Origin: Vescimonas cirricatena
GTDB taxonomy: Bacteria > Bacillota > Clostridia > Oscillospirales > Oscillospiraceae
Length of the DNA: 21,112 nt
Direction: 5' to 3'
Assembly (NCBI RefSeq): GCF_020687045.1
Contig: NZ_JAJEPW010000051.1
Location: forward strand, 1-21,112
In this document: in pieces, positions 7,116-12,574 of the stretch
Layout of the letters: every line of letters begins with the position of its first letter
Numbering within the stretch: the first letter of the stretch is position 1
Program-made: the position numbers and the translations under genes
Notes under the pieces: generated by a model
Seen by the model: the letters and a program-made list of their open reading frames with translations, nothing else
Told to the model about the DNA's origin: nothing
The model's database searches: none

Positions 7116-7935
7116 CGTCCGCCGCCGTCAGGGACGGCTGCAGGGCCAGGGTGATGCCGTAGCCCAGCAGGCGGCCCAGCTCCCGGATCCGCTGGTCGAT
7201 GTCCCGGGGGGTCAGGAACAGCCCCGCCCGGGGGTCGGCGTCCACCACCGTGGGGATGCCCACGGCGATCACCGGCACCCCCAGGGTGCCCCGGTCCAGG
7301 GCGCTGCGGCGGTTGCCCACGCCGGAGCCGGGCACCAGCCCGGTATCCGACAGCTGCACCGTGGCGCACAGGCGGGCGCTGTCCCGGGCGGCCAGGGCGT
7401 CCACGGCGATCACCGCCGCCGGGCGCACCCGCTCCACGGCTCCCCGCACCAGCTCCAGGGCCTCCAGCCCCGTCCGGGCCAGCACCCCGGGACACACCGC
7501 CGCCACCGGCCGGAAATCCGCAAACTGCCGGGGCATGGCCCGGATCATGTGCCGGGTCACCAGCAGGTTGTCTATGGACGCCGGGCCAACGGCGTCGCAG
7601 GTCATGGCCCGGTTTCCCAGGCCCGCCGCCAGCACCGGCCCCTCCGGCAGCAGCGCCGCCAGCTCCCCTGCCAGGCACCGGACTCCCCGGTCGAAATAGT
7701 CCGCCTCCCGGCGGAAATACGGCCCCAGGTCCACGGTGACGTACCGTCCCACGGGCTTGCCCAGGGCCTGGGCCCCGTCCTCATCCTCCACCCGGATGTC
7801 CGTGACGGCATAGCCCTCCCGGGTCCGCTCCCGGCTGCGTACCCCGGAAATGGTCCCCGTTTCCGCCCCGGAACAGGCGGCCTGAACCGACTCCAGGGCC
7901 AGGTCCGTCCGCGTCGTGCTCATATCTATGGTCAT
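7096..7935 (-). CDS. gpr: Spore germination protease GPR
   Basis: A 279-residue endopeptidase of the GPR family (peptidase A25) that degrades the small acid-soluble proteins coating spore DNA during germination. Visible family blocks are RTDLALES at the start of the mature chain, VLAAGLGN, DNLLVTRHM, VIAVDALAAR, LSDTGLVPGSGVGNRR and IPVIAVGIPTVVDA, with C-terminal LTPRDIDQRIRELGRLL. It is shorter than the roughly 370-residue Bacillus enzyme, mainly because the region after TVVDA is reduced. Only 7-8 residues precede RTDLA, so the propeptide is very short. I chose ATG 7935 (AGGGG a few bases upstream); ATG 7923 is an alternative. The neighbour is divergent rpsT, as in Bacillus. It should be forespore-expressed, but I could not find a convincing sigma-G site. 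It marks the host as a spore former. Confidence 0.95.
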   Translation of the reverse strand: MTIDMSTTRTDLALESVQAACSGAETGTISGVRSRERTREGYAVTDIRVEDEDGAQALGKPVGRYVTVDLGPYFRREADYFDRGVRCLAGELAALLPEGPVLAAGLGNRAMTCDAVGPASIDNLLVTRHMIRAMPRQFADFRPVAAVCPGVLARTGLEALELVRGAVERVRPAAVIAVDALAARDSARLCATVQLSDTGLVPGSGVGNRRSALDRGTLGVPVIAVGIPTVVDADPRAGLFLTPRDIDQRIRELGRLLGYGITLALQPSLTAADVTALLG

Positions 7936-8031
7936 CGCCCCCCTGATGCTACTAAATCTTGTGGCTATGGCCCAGTTTCCCCCGGAGAAAAGAAAATATG
8001 CGAAAAAGTGCAGAGAAATTTCAAAAAGTGC

Positions 8032-8060
8032 TTGCAATTTTCGGACAAAGCTGGTAAAAT
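8032..8060 (+). promoter_or_regulatory. Promoter of rpsT
   Basis: TTGCAA (8032-8037), 17 bases, TAAAAT (8055-8060). Predicted start near 8067, leaving a leader of about 57 bases before the UUG start. Confidence 0.8.
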
Positions 8061-8123
8061 ACTATCCTGCCTGGGTATTTAGGTGCCCGTGCACGAAAAT
8101 TTATCGCCGGGGAGGTGTTTGGT

Positions 8124-8387
8124 TTGCCGAATATCAAGTCTGCTAAGAAGCGCGTGCTGATCGCCGAGGTTCGTAACGCTCGCAACAAGGCCAACAAGTC
8201 TGCGCTGAAGACTGCTATCAAGAAGTTCGAGGCTGCTGCCGTGGAAGGCAATCGCACCGAGGCCGAGGGCGCTTACAAGGTCGCGGTGAAGTCCATCGAC
8301 AAGGCCGCTGCCAAGGGTCTGATGCACAAGAACAATGCAGCCCACAAGAAGAGCGCTCTGACTCTGAAGCTGAATCAGATCGGTTGA
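8124..8387 (+). CDS. rpsT: 30S ribosomal protein S20
   Basis: An 87-residue basic, all-helical protein that binds 16S rRNA in the body of the small subunit. The N-terminus PNIKSAKKRV is the family signature, and the AHKKSAL motif near the C-terminus is also typical. The TTG at 8124 is taken as the start: it puts the signature directly after the initiator, and the GGAGG at 8110-8114 is 9 bases away. The in-frame GTG at 8115 directly abuts the GGAGG and would add residues not seen in the family. E. coli rpsT also begins with UUG, which is part of its autogenous control. It has its own promoter and terminator and is divergent from gpr. Confidence 0.97.
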   Translation: MPNIKSAKKRVLIAEVRNARNKANKSALKTAIKKFEAAAVEGNRTEAEGAYKVAVKSIDKAAAKGLMHKNNAAHKKSALTLKLNQIG

Positions 8388-8399
8388 TGAAACCAAACC

Positions 8400-8428
8400 A
8401 AAGGACGTCCCGCCGGACGTCCTTTTTT
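8400..8428 (+). terminator. Intrinsic terminator of rpsT
   Basis: AAAGGACGTCC (8400-8410), loop CGCC, GGACGTCCTTT (8415-8425), followed by more T residues to 8428. Eleven perfect base pairs, starting 12 bases after the rpsT stop. Confidence 0.93.
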
Positions 8429-8442
8429 ATTTCCGGGGGCGT

Positions 8443-8471
8443 GGCCCGCTGAGGGCAGCGGGCCCTACGGA
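8443..8471. repeat. Hairpin element ending in CTACGG, copy 2
   Basis: GGCCCGCTG-AGGG-CAGCGGGCC (9 perfect base pairs, 8443-8464) followed by CTACGGA. Same design as the element at 4505-4531: a GC-rich stem immediately followed by CTACGGA and lying just after an intrinsic terminator. Confidence 0.55.
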
Positions 8472-8473
8472 CT

Positions 8474-8520
8474 TGGCTCTCCCTTTGGGAGAGCTGTCAC
8501 CGAAGGTGACTGAGAGGGCC
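8474..8520. repeat. Compound double-hairpin intergenic repeat
   Basis: Two adjacent perfect hairpins: GCTCTCCC-TTT-GGGAGAGC (8476-8494) and GTCACC-GAA-GGTGAC (8496-8510), then TGAGAGGGCC. From memory, this arrangement is widely dispersed in genomes of gut Oscillospiraceae and resembles a small non-autonomous repeat. No frame within it has a ribosome site. Confidence 0.6.
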
Positions 8521-8589
8521 TACAGGGCCCGTGTGCCCCGCCCGAACCCGCCGGGGTTGACGCGGCCCGCTGAGGACATCCTTCTTATT

Positions 8590-8832
8590 TTATTCCAGTT
8601 CCTGCTCCAGGTTGTCAAACTCCGGGGCGGTGAAAAACTGCCCCAGGGTGATCCCCAGGCCGTCGCAGATGAGCTTGATGGTCAGCAGCTTCGGATTCCG
8701 GCTTTTCCCATACAGGATGTTCTTGATGCTGGACGGCGGCAGTGCGCTGACCGTGGCCAGCCGGTTGATGGTCATGTCATGCTCCTGGCAAAGACGAAGA
8801 ATGCGGTCCCGGACCGCCTCGTTGGTTTTCAT
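8590..8832 (-). CDS. Small XRE-family helix-turn-helix regulator
   Basis: An 80-residue DNA-binding protein that is almost entirely one Cro/C1-type domain. The helix-turn-helix covers about residues 20-45 (MTINRLATVSALPPSSIKNI), followed by GKSRNPKLLTIKLICDGLGI and GQFF, a common clostridial XRE pattern. GGGAGG lies 6 bases before the ATG at 8832. It is transcribed from TTGGCA-N17-TATAGG, back-to-back with the promoter of the 54-residue gene, and sequence repeats overlap the latter. Autoregulation and control of the divergent small gene are the simplest reading, but are inferred. There is no membrane or effector domain. Confidence 0.88.
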   Translation of the reverse strand: MKTNEAVRDRILRLCQEHDMTINRLATVSALPPSSIKNILYGKSRNPKLLTIKLICDGLGITLGQFFTAPEFDNLEQELE

Positions 8833-8853
8833 GCTGCACCTCCCGGACTTTTT

Positions 8854-8882
8854 CCTATAGCATATCCGAAAGGGCTTGCCAA
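8854..8882 (-). promoter_or_regulatory. Promoter of the 80-aa XRE gene
   Basis: On the minus strand, TTGGCA (8882-8877), 17 bases, TATAGG (8859-8854). Its -35 box occupies the same TTGCCAA as the plus-strand promoter. Confidence 0.7.
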
Positions 8883-8904
8883 AATAGGCTACGCGTGCTA
8901 CTAT
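8876..8904 (+). promoter_or_regulatory. Promoter of the 54-aa gene
   Basis: TTGCCA (8876-8881), 17 bases, TACTAT (8899-8904). The putative operator repeats overlap its spacer, -10 box and transcript start. Confidence 0.65.
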
Positions 8905-8917
8905 AGGCTATGCGTAG
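8884..8917. promoter_or_regulatory. Putative operator: two direct repeats between XRE and 54-aa gene
   Basis: ATAGGCTACGCGT (8884-8896) and ATAGGCTATGCGT (8903-8915) match at 12 of 13 positions, 19 bp apart start to start. The outer part also forms an inverted repeat, CTACGC (8889-8894) / GCGTAG (8912-8917). Position over the plus-strand promoter suggests repression of the small gene by the divergent XRE protein. Confidence 0.6.
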
Positions 8918-8935
8918 ACGATTTGGAGGCGCGAA

Positions 8936-9100
8936 ATGGCGGACTATCAGAAAATGTATGCCCTGTTGTGCGGAGCTTTGGACGATGTGATCGACCCCTT
9001 GGAGCAGATTCCCCTGGCTATCCCCTATGCAAGCGTTCTTCGCCGCGCGCTGGAGGATGCGGAGGAGCTATACATAGAAACTGCGGACCCGGCGGAATAA
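8936..9100 (+). CDS. Small hypothetical protein (54 aa) divergent from XRE regulator
   Basis: A 54-residue soluble, acidic, mostly helical protein (MADYQKMYALLCGALDDVID...), with no membrane segment and one cysteine near residue 12. GGAGG lies 6 bases before the ATG, and a 17-spacer promoter lies upstream. I do not recognise a named family. The strong ribosome site and divergent, shared-promoter arrangement with an XRE regulator support a real gene. It could be a partner, antagonist or regulated target of that regulator. It lacks any toxin-like motif that I can see. Confidence 0.75.
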   Translation: MADYQKMYALLCGALDDVIDPLEQIPLAIPYASVLRRALEDAEELYIETADPAE

Positions 9101-9123
9101 TCCGCAAATTTTCATGCGGAGGC

Positions 9124-9152
9124 TTGTGGATGATCCGGTTCTGTGATAGAAT
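9124..9152 (+). promoter_or_regulatory. Promoter of the small membrane protein / GNAT operon
   Basis: TTGTGG (9124-9129), 17 bases, TAGAAT (9147-9152). Start predicted near 9159, followed by AAGGAGG at 9176-9182. Confidence 0.65.
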
Positions 9153-9187
9153 ACAGGGCATTCCAATGTGTTTTTAAGGAGGTCGCC

Positions 9188-9349
9188 ATGGGATTCACCT
9201 TTATTTTACTGCTTGCCTGTCTGGCCCTGACCGGCCTTGCGGTCATTGCCTTCCGGTCCGGGCGCAAGGCCCTGGGCGGCGGAGCGCTGGCCGTTATGGC
9301 CGTCGGCACAGCCGTGCTGGGATACCTGTGGGTCACGTCTCCCATGTGA
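9188..9349 (+). CDS. Small two-helix membrane protein (53 aa)
   Basis: A 53-residue protein with two predicted membrane helices (about residues 3-20 and 28-48) joined by a short basic loop, FRSGRKALGG, giving an N-out/C-out hairpin by the positive-inside rule. ATG 9188 is chosen because AAGGAGG ends 5 bases upstream; an in-frame start at 9143 lies before the ribosome site and overlaps the -10 region. It is co-transcribed with the acetyltransferase 12 bases downstream. No family recognised, function unknown. Confidence 0.7.
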   Translation: MGFTFILLLACLALTGLAVIAFRSGRKALGGGALAVMAVGTAVLGYLWVTSPM

Positions 9350-9361
9350 CGGAGGGGATTT

Positions 9362-9823
9362 ATGGAGATCAGACAGCTTACCGATGCGGCGGAAAAACAG
9401 GCCGTAACGCGCCTGATTCTGGAGGCGCTGCCGGAGTGGTTCGGCATTCCGGAGGCCCGGGAGGAGTATATCCGGGAAAGCGCAGGCAGGATATTCTTCT
9501 GCGCCTATGACCGGAACAGGCCGGTGGGTTTTCTGTATCTGAAGGAAACGGGAAACGCCACTGTGGAGCTGTATGTCATGGGCGTTCGGAAGGAGTATCA
9601 CCGCCGAGGCATAGGCCGCCAGCTGTTCCGGCAGGCCAGGGACGCCGCCGCCGGGGCCGGGTACGCCTTTATGCAGGTGAAAACCGTGCAGATGGGGAAA
9701 TATGAGGAGTACGACCGGACCAACCGGTTTTATCTGGCCCTGGGCTTCCGGGAGTTTGAGGTGTTCCCCACCCTGTGGGACGAAGGAAACCCCTGCCAGG
9801 TGTACGTCATGTCCCTGGAATAA
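9362..9823 (+). CDS. GNAT family N-acetyltransferase
   Basis: A 153-residue enzyme covering a single complete GNAT domain, which transfers an acetyl group from acetyl-CoA to an amine. The acetyl-CoA-binding motif A is RRGIG at residues 81-85 (VRKEYHRRGIGRQLFRQA), preceded by the strand ATVELYVMGV. The C-terminal RTNRFYLALGFREFEVFPTL is the usual motif B with its 'N-x-x-x-Y-x-x-x-G-F' pattern. GGAGG is 6 bases from the ATG. It is the second gene of a two-gene operon, ending just before the glycine T-box promoter. The fold is sure. The substrate cannot be assigned, and small-molecule or antibiotic acetylation are both possible. Confidence 0.92.
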   Translation: MEIRQLTDAAEKQAVTRLILEALPEWFGIPEAREEYIRESAGRIFFCAYDRNRPVGFLYLKETGNATVELYVMGVRKEYHRRGIGRQLFRQARDAAAGAGYAFMQVKTVQMGKYEEYDRTNRFYLALGFREFEVFPTLWDEGNPCQVYVMSLE

Positions 9824-9837
9824 GCCGCAAATTTTCC

Positions 9838-9866
9838 TTGACTCCCGGGGGGAAACGTGTTATTCT
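9838..9866 (+). promoter_or_regulatory. Promoter of the glyQS T-box transcript
   Basis: TTGACT (9838-9843), 17 bases, TATTCT (9861-9866), 14 bases after the acetyltransferase stop. Predicted transcript start near 9873. Confidence 0.8.
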
Positions 9867-9872
9867 CAACCT

Positions 9873-10035
9873 GTTGCAGGCGATGATGGGTGCGGCAGCC
9901 CGGAGCCGCGGGAGGAAATGCCCGCCGGAGGCCCCGTTACAGGCACAAGAGTGTGGATGTATCCAAATTCAGGTGGAACCACGGACGTTATTTCGTTCGC
10001 CCTGAGCTGTTATGGCTCAGGGCGGCTTTTATTTT
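9873..10035 (+). promoter_or_regulatory. T-box riboswitch (tRNA-Gly sensing) with terminator
   Basis: The leader upstream of glycyl-tRNA synthetase contains the T-box core AGGTGGAACCACGG (9971-9984), a variant of the consensus GGTGGNACCGCG. The variable base after TGG is A, which should pair with the U discriminator of tRNA-Gly. It is followed by a terminator, GCCCTGAGC (9999-10007) / GCTCAGGGC (10015-10023), and TTTTATTTT. The candidate specifier is GGC (9942-9944) followed by A. Uncharged tRNA-Gly would stabilise the antiterminator and allow read-through. The part before the T-box is only about 98 bases, shorter than usual. My stem I reading (hairpin GCGGG/CCCGC at 9908-9925) is tentative. 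Confidence 0.85.
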
Positions 10036-10070
10036 GCATCCAAAAACATCACATAAAGGAGATTTGACAC

Positions 10071-11501
10071 ATGAAAAACACGGAAAAGACCATGGACAAG
10101 ATCGTGGCCCTGTGCAAAAACCGGGGCTTCATCTTCGCAGGCTCCGAGATCTACGGCGGCCTGGCCAACACCTGGGACTACGGTCCTTTGGGCGTGGAAC
10201 TGAAAAACAACGTGAAGAAGGCCTGGTGGAAGAAGTTCGTCCAGGAGAACCCCTATAACGTGGGCCAGGACGCCGCCATCCTCATGAATCCCCAGACCTG
10301 GGTGGCCAGCGGCCACCTGTCCGGCTTCTCCGATCCCCTGATGGACTGCCGGGAGTGCAAGGAGCGCTTCCGGGCCGACAAGCTCATCGAGGACTGGTGC
10401 CAGCAGGAGAGCGTGGAGCTGCCCAAGCCCATCGACGCCTTCACCCAGCAGGAGATGAAGGACTTCATCGAGGAGCACAACATCCCCTGCCCCTCCTGCG
10501 GCAAGCATAATTTCACCGATATCCGCCAGTTCAACCTGATGTTCAAGACCTTCCAGGGAGTCACCGAGGACGCCAAGAACACCGTGTATCTCCGTCCCGA
10601 GACCGCCCAGGGCATCTTCACCAACTTCGTCAACACCCAGCGCACCACCCGCCGCAAGCTGCCCTTCGGCGTGTGCCAGATCGGCAAGTCCTTCCGCAAC
10701 GAGATCACCCCGGGCAACTTCATTTTCCGTGTCCGGGAGTTTGAACAGATGGAGCTGGAGTTCTTCTGCAAGCCCGGCACCGACCTGGAGTGGTTCCAGT
10801 ATTGGCGCAGCTTCTGCCACAACTGGCTGCTTTCCATCGGCCTGAAGGACGAGAACCTGCGCCTGCGGGACCACGATCCCGAGGAGCTGTGCTTCTATTC
10901 CAAGGCCACCACGGACTTTGAGTTCCTGTTCCCCTTCGGCTGGGGCGAGCTGTGGGGCGTGGCGGACCGCACCGACTATGACCTGACCCAGCACCAGAAC
11001 ACCTCCGGCAAGGACCTGACCTATTTCGACCCCGAGACCAACCAGCGGTACATCCCCTATGTGGTGGAGCCGTCCCTGGGCGTGGAGCGCAGCGTCCTGG
11101 CGGTGCTGTGCGACGCCTATGACGAGGAGGTGGTGGGCCAGGACAAGAACGGCAAGGACGACGTTCGCGTGGTGCTGCACCTGCATCCGGCTCTGGCCCC
11201 CTATAAGGCGGCCATCCTGCCCCTGAGCAAGAAGCTGTCGGAGCCCGCCATGGAGATCTATAACGACCTGTGCAAGGACTTTATGCTGGACTTCGACGAG
11301 ACCGGCTCCATCGGCAAGCGCTATCGCCGGGAGGACGAGATCGGCACCCCCTTCTGCATCACCGTGGACTTTGACACCGTGGGCGACGGCGAGAACCCCG
11401 GCGACCACTGCGTCACCGTCCGGGAGCGGGACACCATGGAGCAGGTGCGGATTCCCATCAGCGAGCTGAAGGCGTACCTCACCGAGAAGCTGGCCTATTG
11501 A
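10071..11501 (+). CDS. glyQS: Glycine--tRNA ligase, dimeric alpha2 type
   Basis: A 476-residue class II aminoacyl-tRNA synthetase that charges tRNA-Gly, of the single-chain (eukaryote/Thermus-like) type rather than separate alpha and beta subunits. Motif 1 region GSEIYGGLANTWDYGPLG is near residues 24-41. A zinc-ribbon-like insertion with CRECKERF and later CPSCGKHNF follows. Motif 2 is FRNEITPGNFIFRVREFEQME, and motif 3 is in VVEPSLGVERSVLAVL. The C-terminal anticodon-binding domain (about 360-476) starts at LHPALAPYKAAILPL. AAAGGAG lies 9 bases before the ATG. Expression is controlled by the upstream T-box. A 40-residue frame follows within 7 bases and shares the terminator. Confidence 0.98.
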   Translation: MKNTEKTMDKIVALCKNRGFIFAGSEIYGGLANTWDYGPLGVELKNNVKKAWWKKFVQENPYNVGQDAAILMNPQTWVASGHLSGFSDPLMDCRECKERFRADKLIEDWCQQESVELPKPIDAFTQQEMKDFIEEHNIPCPSCGKHNFTDIRQFNLMFKTFQGVTEDAKNTVYLRPETAQGIFTNFVNTQRTTRRKLPFGVCQIGKSFRNEITPGNFIFRVREFEQMELEFFCKPGTDLEWFQYWRSFCHNWLLSIGLKDENLRLRDHDPEELCFYSKATTDFEFLFPFGWGELWGVADRTDYDLTQHQNTSGKDLTYFDPETNQRYIPYVVEPSLGVERSVLAVLCDAYDEEVVGQDKNGKDDVRVVLHLHPALAPYKAAILPLSKKLSEPAMEIYNDLCKDFMLDFDETGSIGKRYRREDEIGTPFCITVDFDTVGDGENPGDHCVTVRERDTMEQVRIPISELKAYLTEKLAY

Positions 11502-11508
11502 TCCGGCC

Positions 11509-11631
11509 ATGAACATGAAAAAGCAGCTGGCCCTGGGCGGCGCACTGCTGACGGCCACCGCCGCCGCCTGCCTGAAGCTGGCCCAGTGGGCGGGAAAGAA
11601 GATCGAGTCCCGCCAGAAGAAAAAACAATAA
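11509..11631 (+). CDS. Small hydrophobic peptide (40 aa) behind glyQS
   Basis: A 40-residue frame starting 7 bases after the glyQS stop: MNMKKQLALGG, a hydrophobic Ala/Leu stretch of about 20 residues (ALGGALLTATAAACLKLAQW), then a strongly basic tail ending RQKKKQ. This is the profile of a single-pass membrane peptide. No good ribosome site is visible, so it would depend on translational coupling to glyQS. The terminator lies directly after its stop. No family recognised; the evidence is its position and amino-acid pattern only. Confidence 0.45.
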   Translation: MNMKKQLALGGALLTATAAACLKLAQWAGKKIESRQKKKQ

Positions 11632-11638
11632 CCCAACC

Positions 11639-11672
11639 GCAAGAGGGAGAGGCCGGAGCCTCTCCCTCTTGC
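11639..11672. terminator. Bidirectional terminator, twin copy A
   Basis: GCAAGAGGGAGAGGC (11639-11653), loop CGGA, GCCTCTCCCTCTTGC (11658-11672): 15 perfect base pairs. It lies between the convergent glyQS operon and XRE gene and could end both. A near-identical copy is at 12575-12610. Confidence 0.8.
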
Positions 11673-11673
11673 T

Positions 11674-11883
11674 TCAGTTTCTGCGGCGCAATCCAAGCAC
11701 CTCATCCGCCGATACCTTGTAGAGCTGGCATAGCCGGATAAAGTGCCGCAAAGGCAGCTCGCTGGCCTCTCGTTCATAGCGGGCCACCATTGTTTGTGAG
11801 GTTCCCAGGTATTCCGCCACCTGTTGTTGAGTCAGGTCGTGGTCTTCCCGCAAATTTCGCAGGTTTATGGTATATGCATTCAT
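11674..11883 (-). CDS. XRE-family helix-turn-helix repressor (69 aa)
   Basis: A 69-residue Cro/C1-type DNA-binding protein. The helix-turn-helix is LTQQQVAEYLGTSQTMVARYERE (about residues 15-37), followed by LPLRHFIRLCQLYKVSADEVLGL, the standard end of such domains. The ATG at 11883 is chosen: AAGGTGGGG is just upstream, and the open frame beyond it runs through the operators. It is divergent from the zinc-ribbon/OB-fold gene, and two matched palindromes in between make it very likely an autorepressor that also controls that gene. There is no effector domain, so the inducing signal is not visible. It ends at terminator copy A. Confidence 0.92.
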   Translation of the reverse strand: MNAYTINLRNLREDHDLTQQQVAEYLGTSQTMVARYEREASELPLRHFIRLCQLYKVSADEVLGLRRRN

Positions 11884-11908
11884 GCCGTACCCCACCTTTC
11901 TGTGAGGT

Positions 11909-11914
11909 AGTATA
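11909..11914 (-). promoter_or_regulatory. Probable -10 box of the 69-aa XRE gene
   Basis: TATACT on the minus strand (11914-11909), 25 bases before the ATG. The -35 position falls in the operator region and has a poor match to TTGACA. This fits a promoter covered by its own repressor. Confidence 0.45.
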
Positions 11915-11918
11915 TGCA

Positions 11919-11959
11919 AGTAAAGATATTTACTATTGACTTTAGTAAATATCTTTACT
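11919..11959. promoter_or_regulatory. Paired operators of the XRE / zinc-ribbon module
   Basis: AGTAAAGATATTTACTA (11919-11935) and its exact reverse complement TAGTAAATATCTTTACT (11943-11959) are separated by TTGACTT. Each arm is itself a dyad, AGTAAA-N4-TTTACT (11919-11934 and 11944-11959), 25 bp centre to centre. The right copy occupies the spacer of the plus-strand promoter and the left copy lies over the minus-strand promoter. This is a typical two-site layout for a small XRE repressor. Confidence 0.88.
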
Positions 11960-11964
11960 ATTAT
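11936..11964 (+). promoter_or_regulatory. Promoter of the zinc-ribbon/OB-fold gene
   Basis: TTGACT (11936-11941), 17 bases, TATTAT (11959-11964). The spacer is almost entirely the right-hand operator. Confidence 0.85.
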
Positions 11965-12012
11965 ATGTAAAGCAGGGTCAAAACCCGGCAAAAAAATAAG
12001 GAGGAGAGTAAC

Positions 12013-12561
12013 TTGAAAAAGAACATGACGAACTGCGAGTCCTGCGGTGGGGAGATCGCTGTTTCGGCAAAATCCTGCCCCCAGTGCGGAGCGAAGGTGA
12101 AGCGGCCTGTCACCAAGAAATGGTGGTTCTGGGCAATTATCGTGGTGGTAGTGCTTGGGATCATCGGCGGGGTCTCCGGTTCAAATTCCGAAAGCAAGCC
12201 CAATACAAACACACCGTCTGGTACGGAGGAACCCATTTCCTACACGCACTACAATGTTACCGAGCTGTTTGACGCACTATCCAGCAACGCCATGAAGGCA
12301 CAGTCCGACTTCAAGGACCAATATGTGGAGATCGAAGGTTATCTGAGCGTAGTGGACAGCGATGGAAAATACATCAGCGTGGGCGCTGCGCCGAATGATT
12401 ACAGCTACATCTTTCAGACTGTTCAGTGTTATATAAAAAATGACACCCAGAAGCAGCAGATCATGGAGATCAGCACCGATTCGCCCATTGTTGTACGGGG
12501 CAGGATCACCAGCGTAGGCGAAGTCTTGGGCTTTTCTATGAACATAGACAGCATCAACTGA
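12013..12561 (+). CDS. Zinc-ribbon membrane protein with extracytoplasmic OB-fold (tRNA_anti-like) domain
   Basis: A 182-residue protein in three parts. A cytoplasmic zinc ribbon has ligands C8, C11, C22 and C25 (CESCGG ... CPQCG). One membrane helix lies at about 38-57 (WWFWAIIVVVVLGIIGGV), followed by a Ser/Asn/Thr/Pro linker. An extracytoplasmic domain (about 80-182) has the pattern FKDQYVEIEGYLSVVDSDG ... YIFQTVQCYI ... SPIVVRGRITSV, which I read as a tRNA_anti-like OB-fold. The start is TTG 12013, 8 bases after AGGAGG; the ATG at 12025 is 20 bases away. It is divergent from an XRE repressor, with operator copies in its promoter. Function unknown. The layout suggests a regulated envelope protein. 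Confidence 0.85.
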   Translation: MKKNMTNCESCGGEIAVSAKSCPQCGAKVKRPVTKKWWFWAIIVVVVLGIIGGVSGSNSESKPNTNTPSGTEEPISYTHYNVTELFDALSSNAMKAQSDFKDQYVEIEGYLSVVDSDGKYISVGAAPNDYSYIFQTVQCYIKNDTQKQQIMEISTDSPIVVRGRITSVGEVLGFSMNIDSIN

Positions 12562-12574
12562 CCTGCAAGCCCAA

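Noticed and set aside
7936..8000. Sigma-G promoter for gpr
   Set aside because: A GCATA occurs, but no matching -10 at 17-18 bp could be found, so I do not call a site.
7936..8037. In-frame N-terminal extension of gpr (a further 34 codons)
   Set aside because: The added sequence is unlike any GPR propeptide, overlaps the rpsT promoter, and lacks a ribosome site.
8590..9100. Toxin-antitoxin pair (XRE plus 54-aa protein)
   Set aside because: The genes are divergent rather than tandem, and the small protein has no toxin-like fold or motif. A regulatory unit is the safer description.
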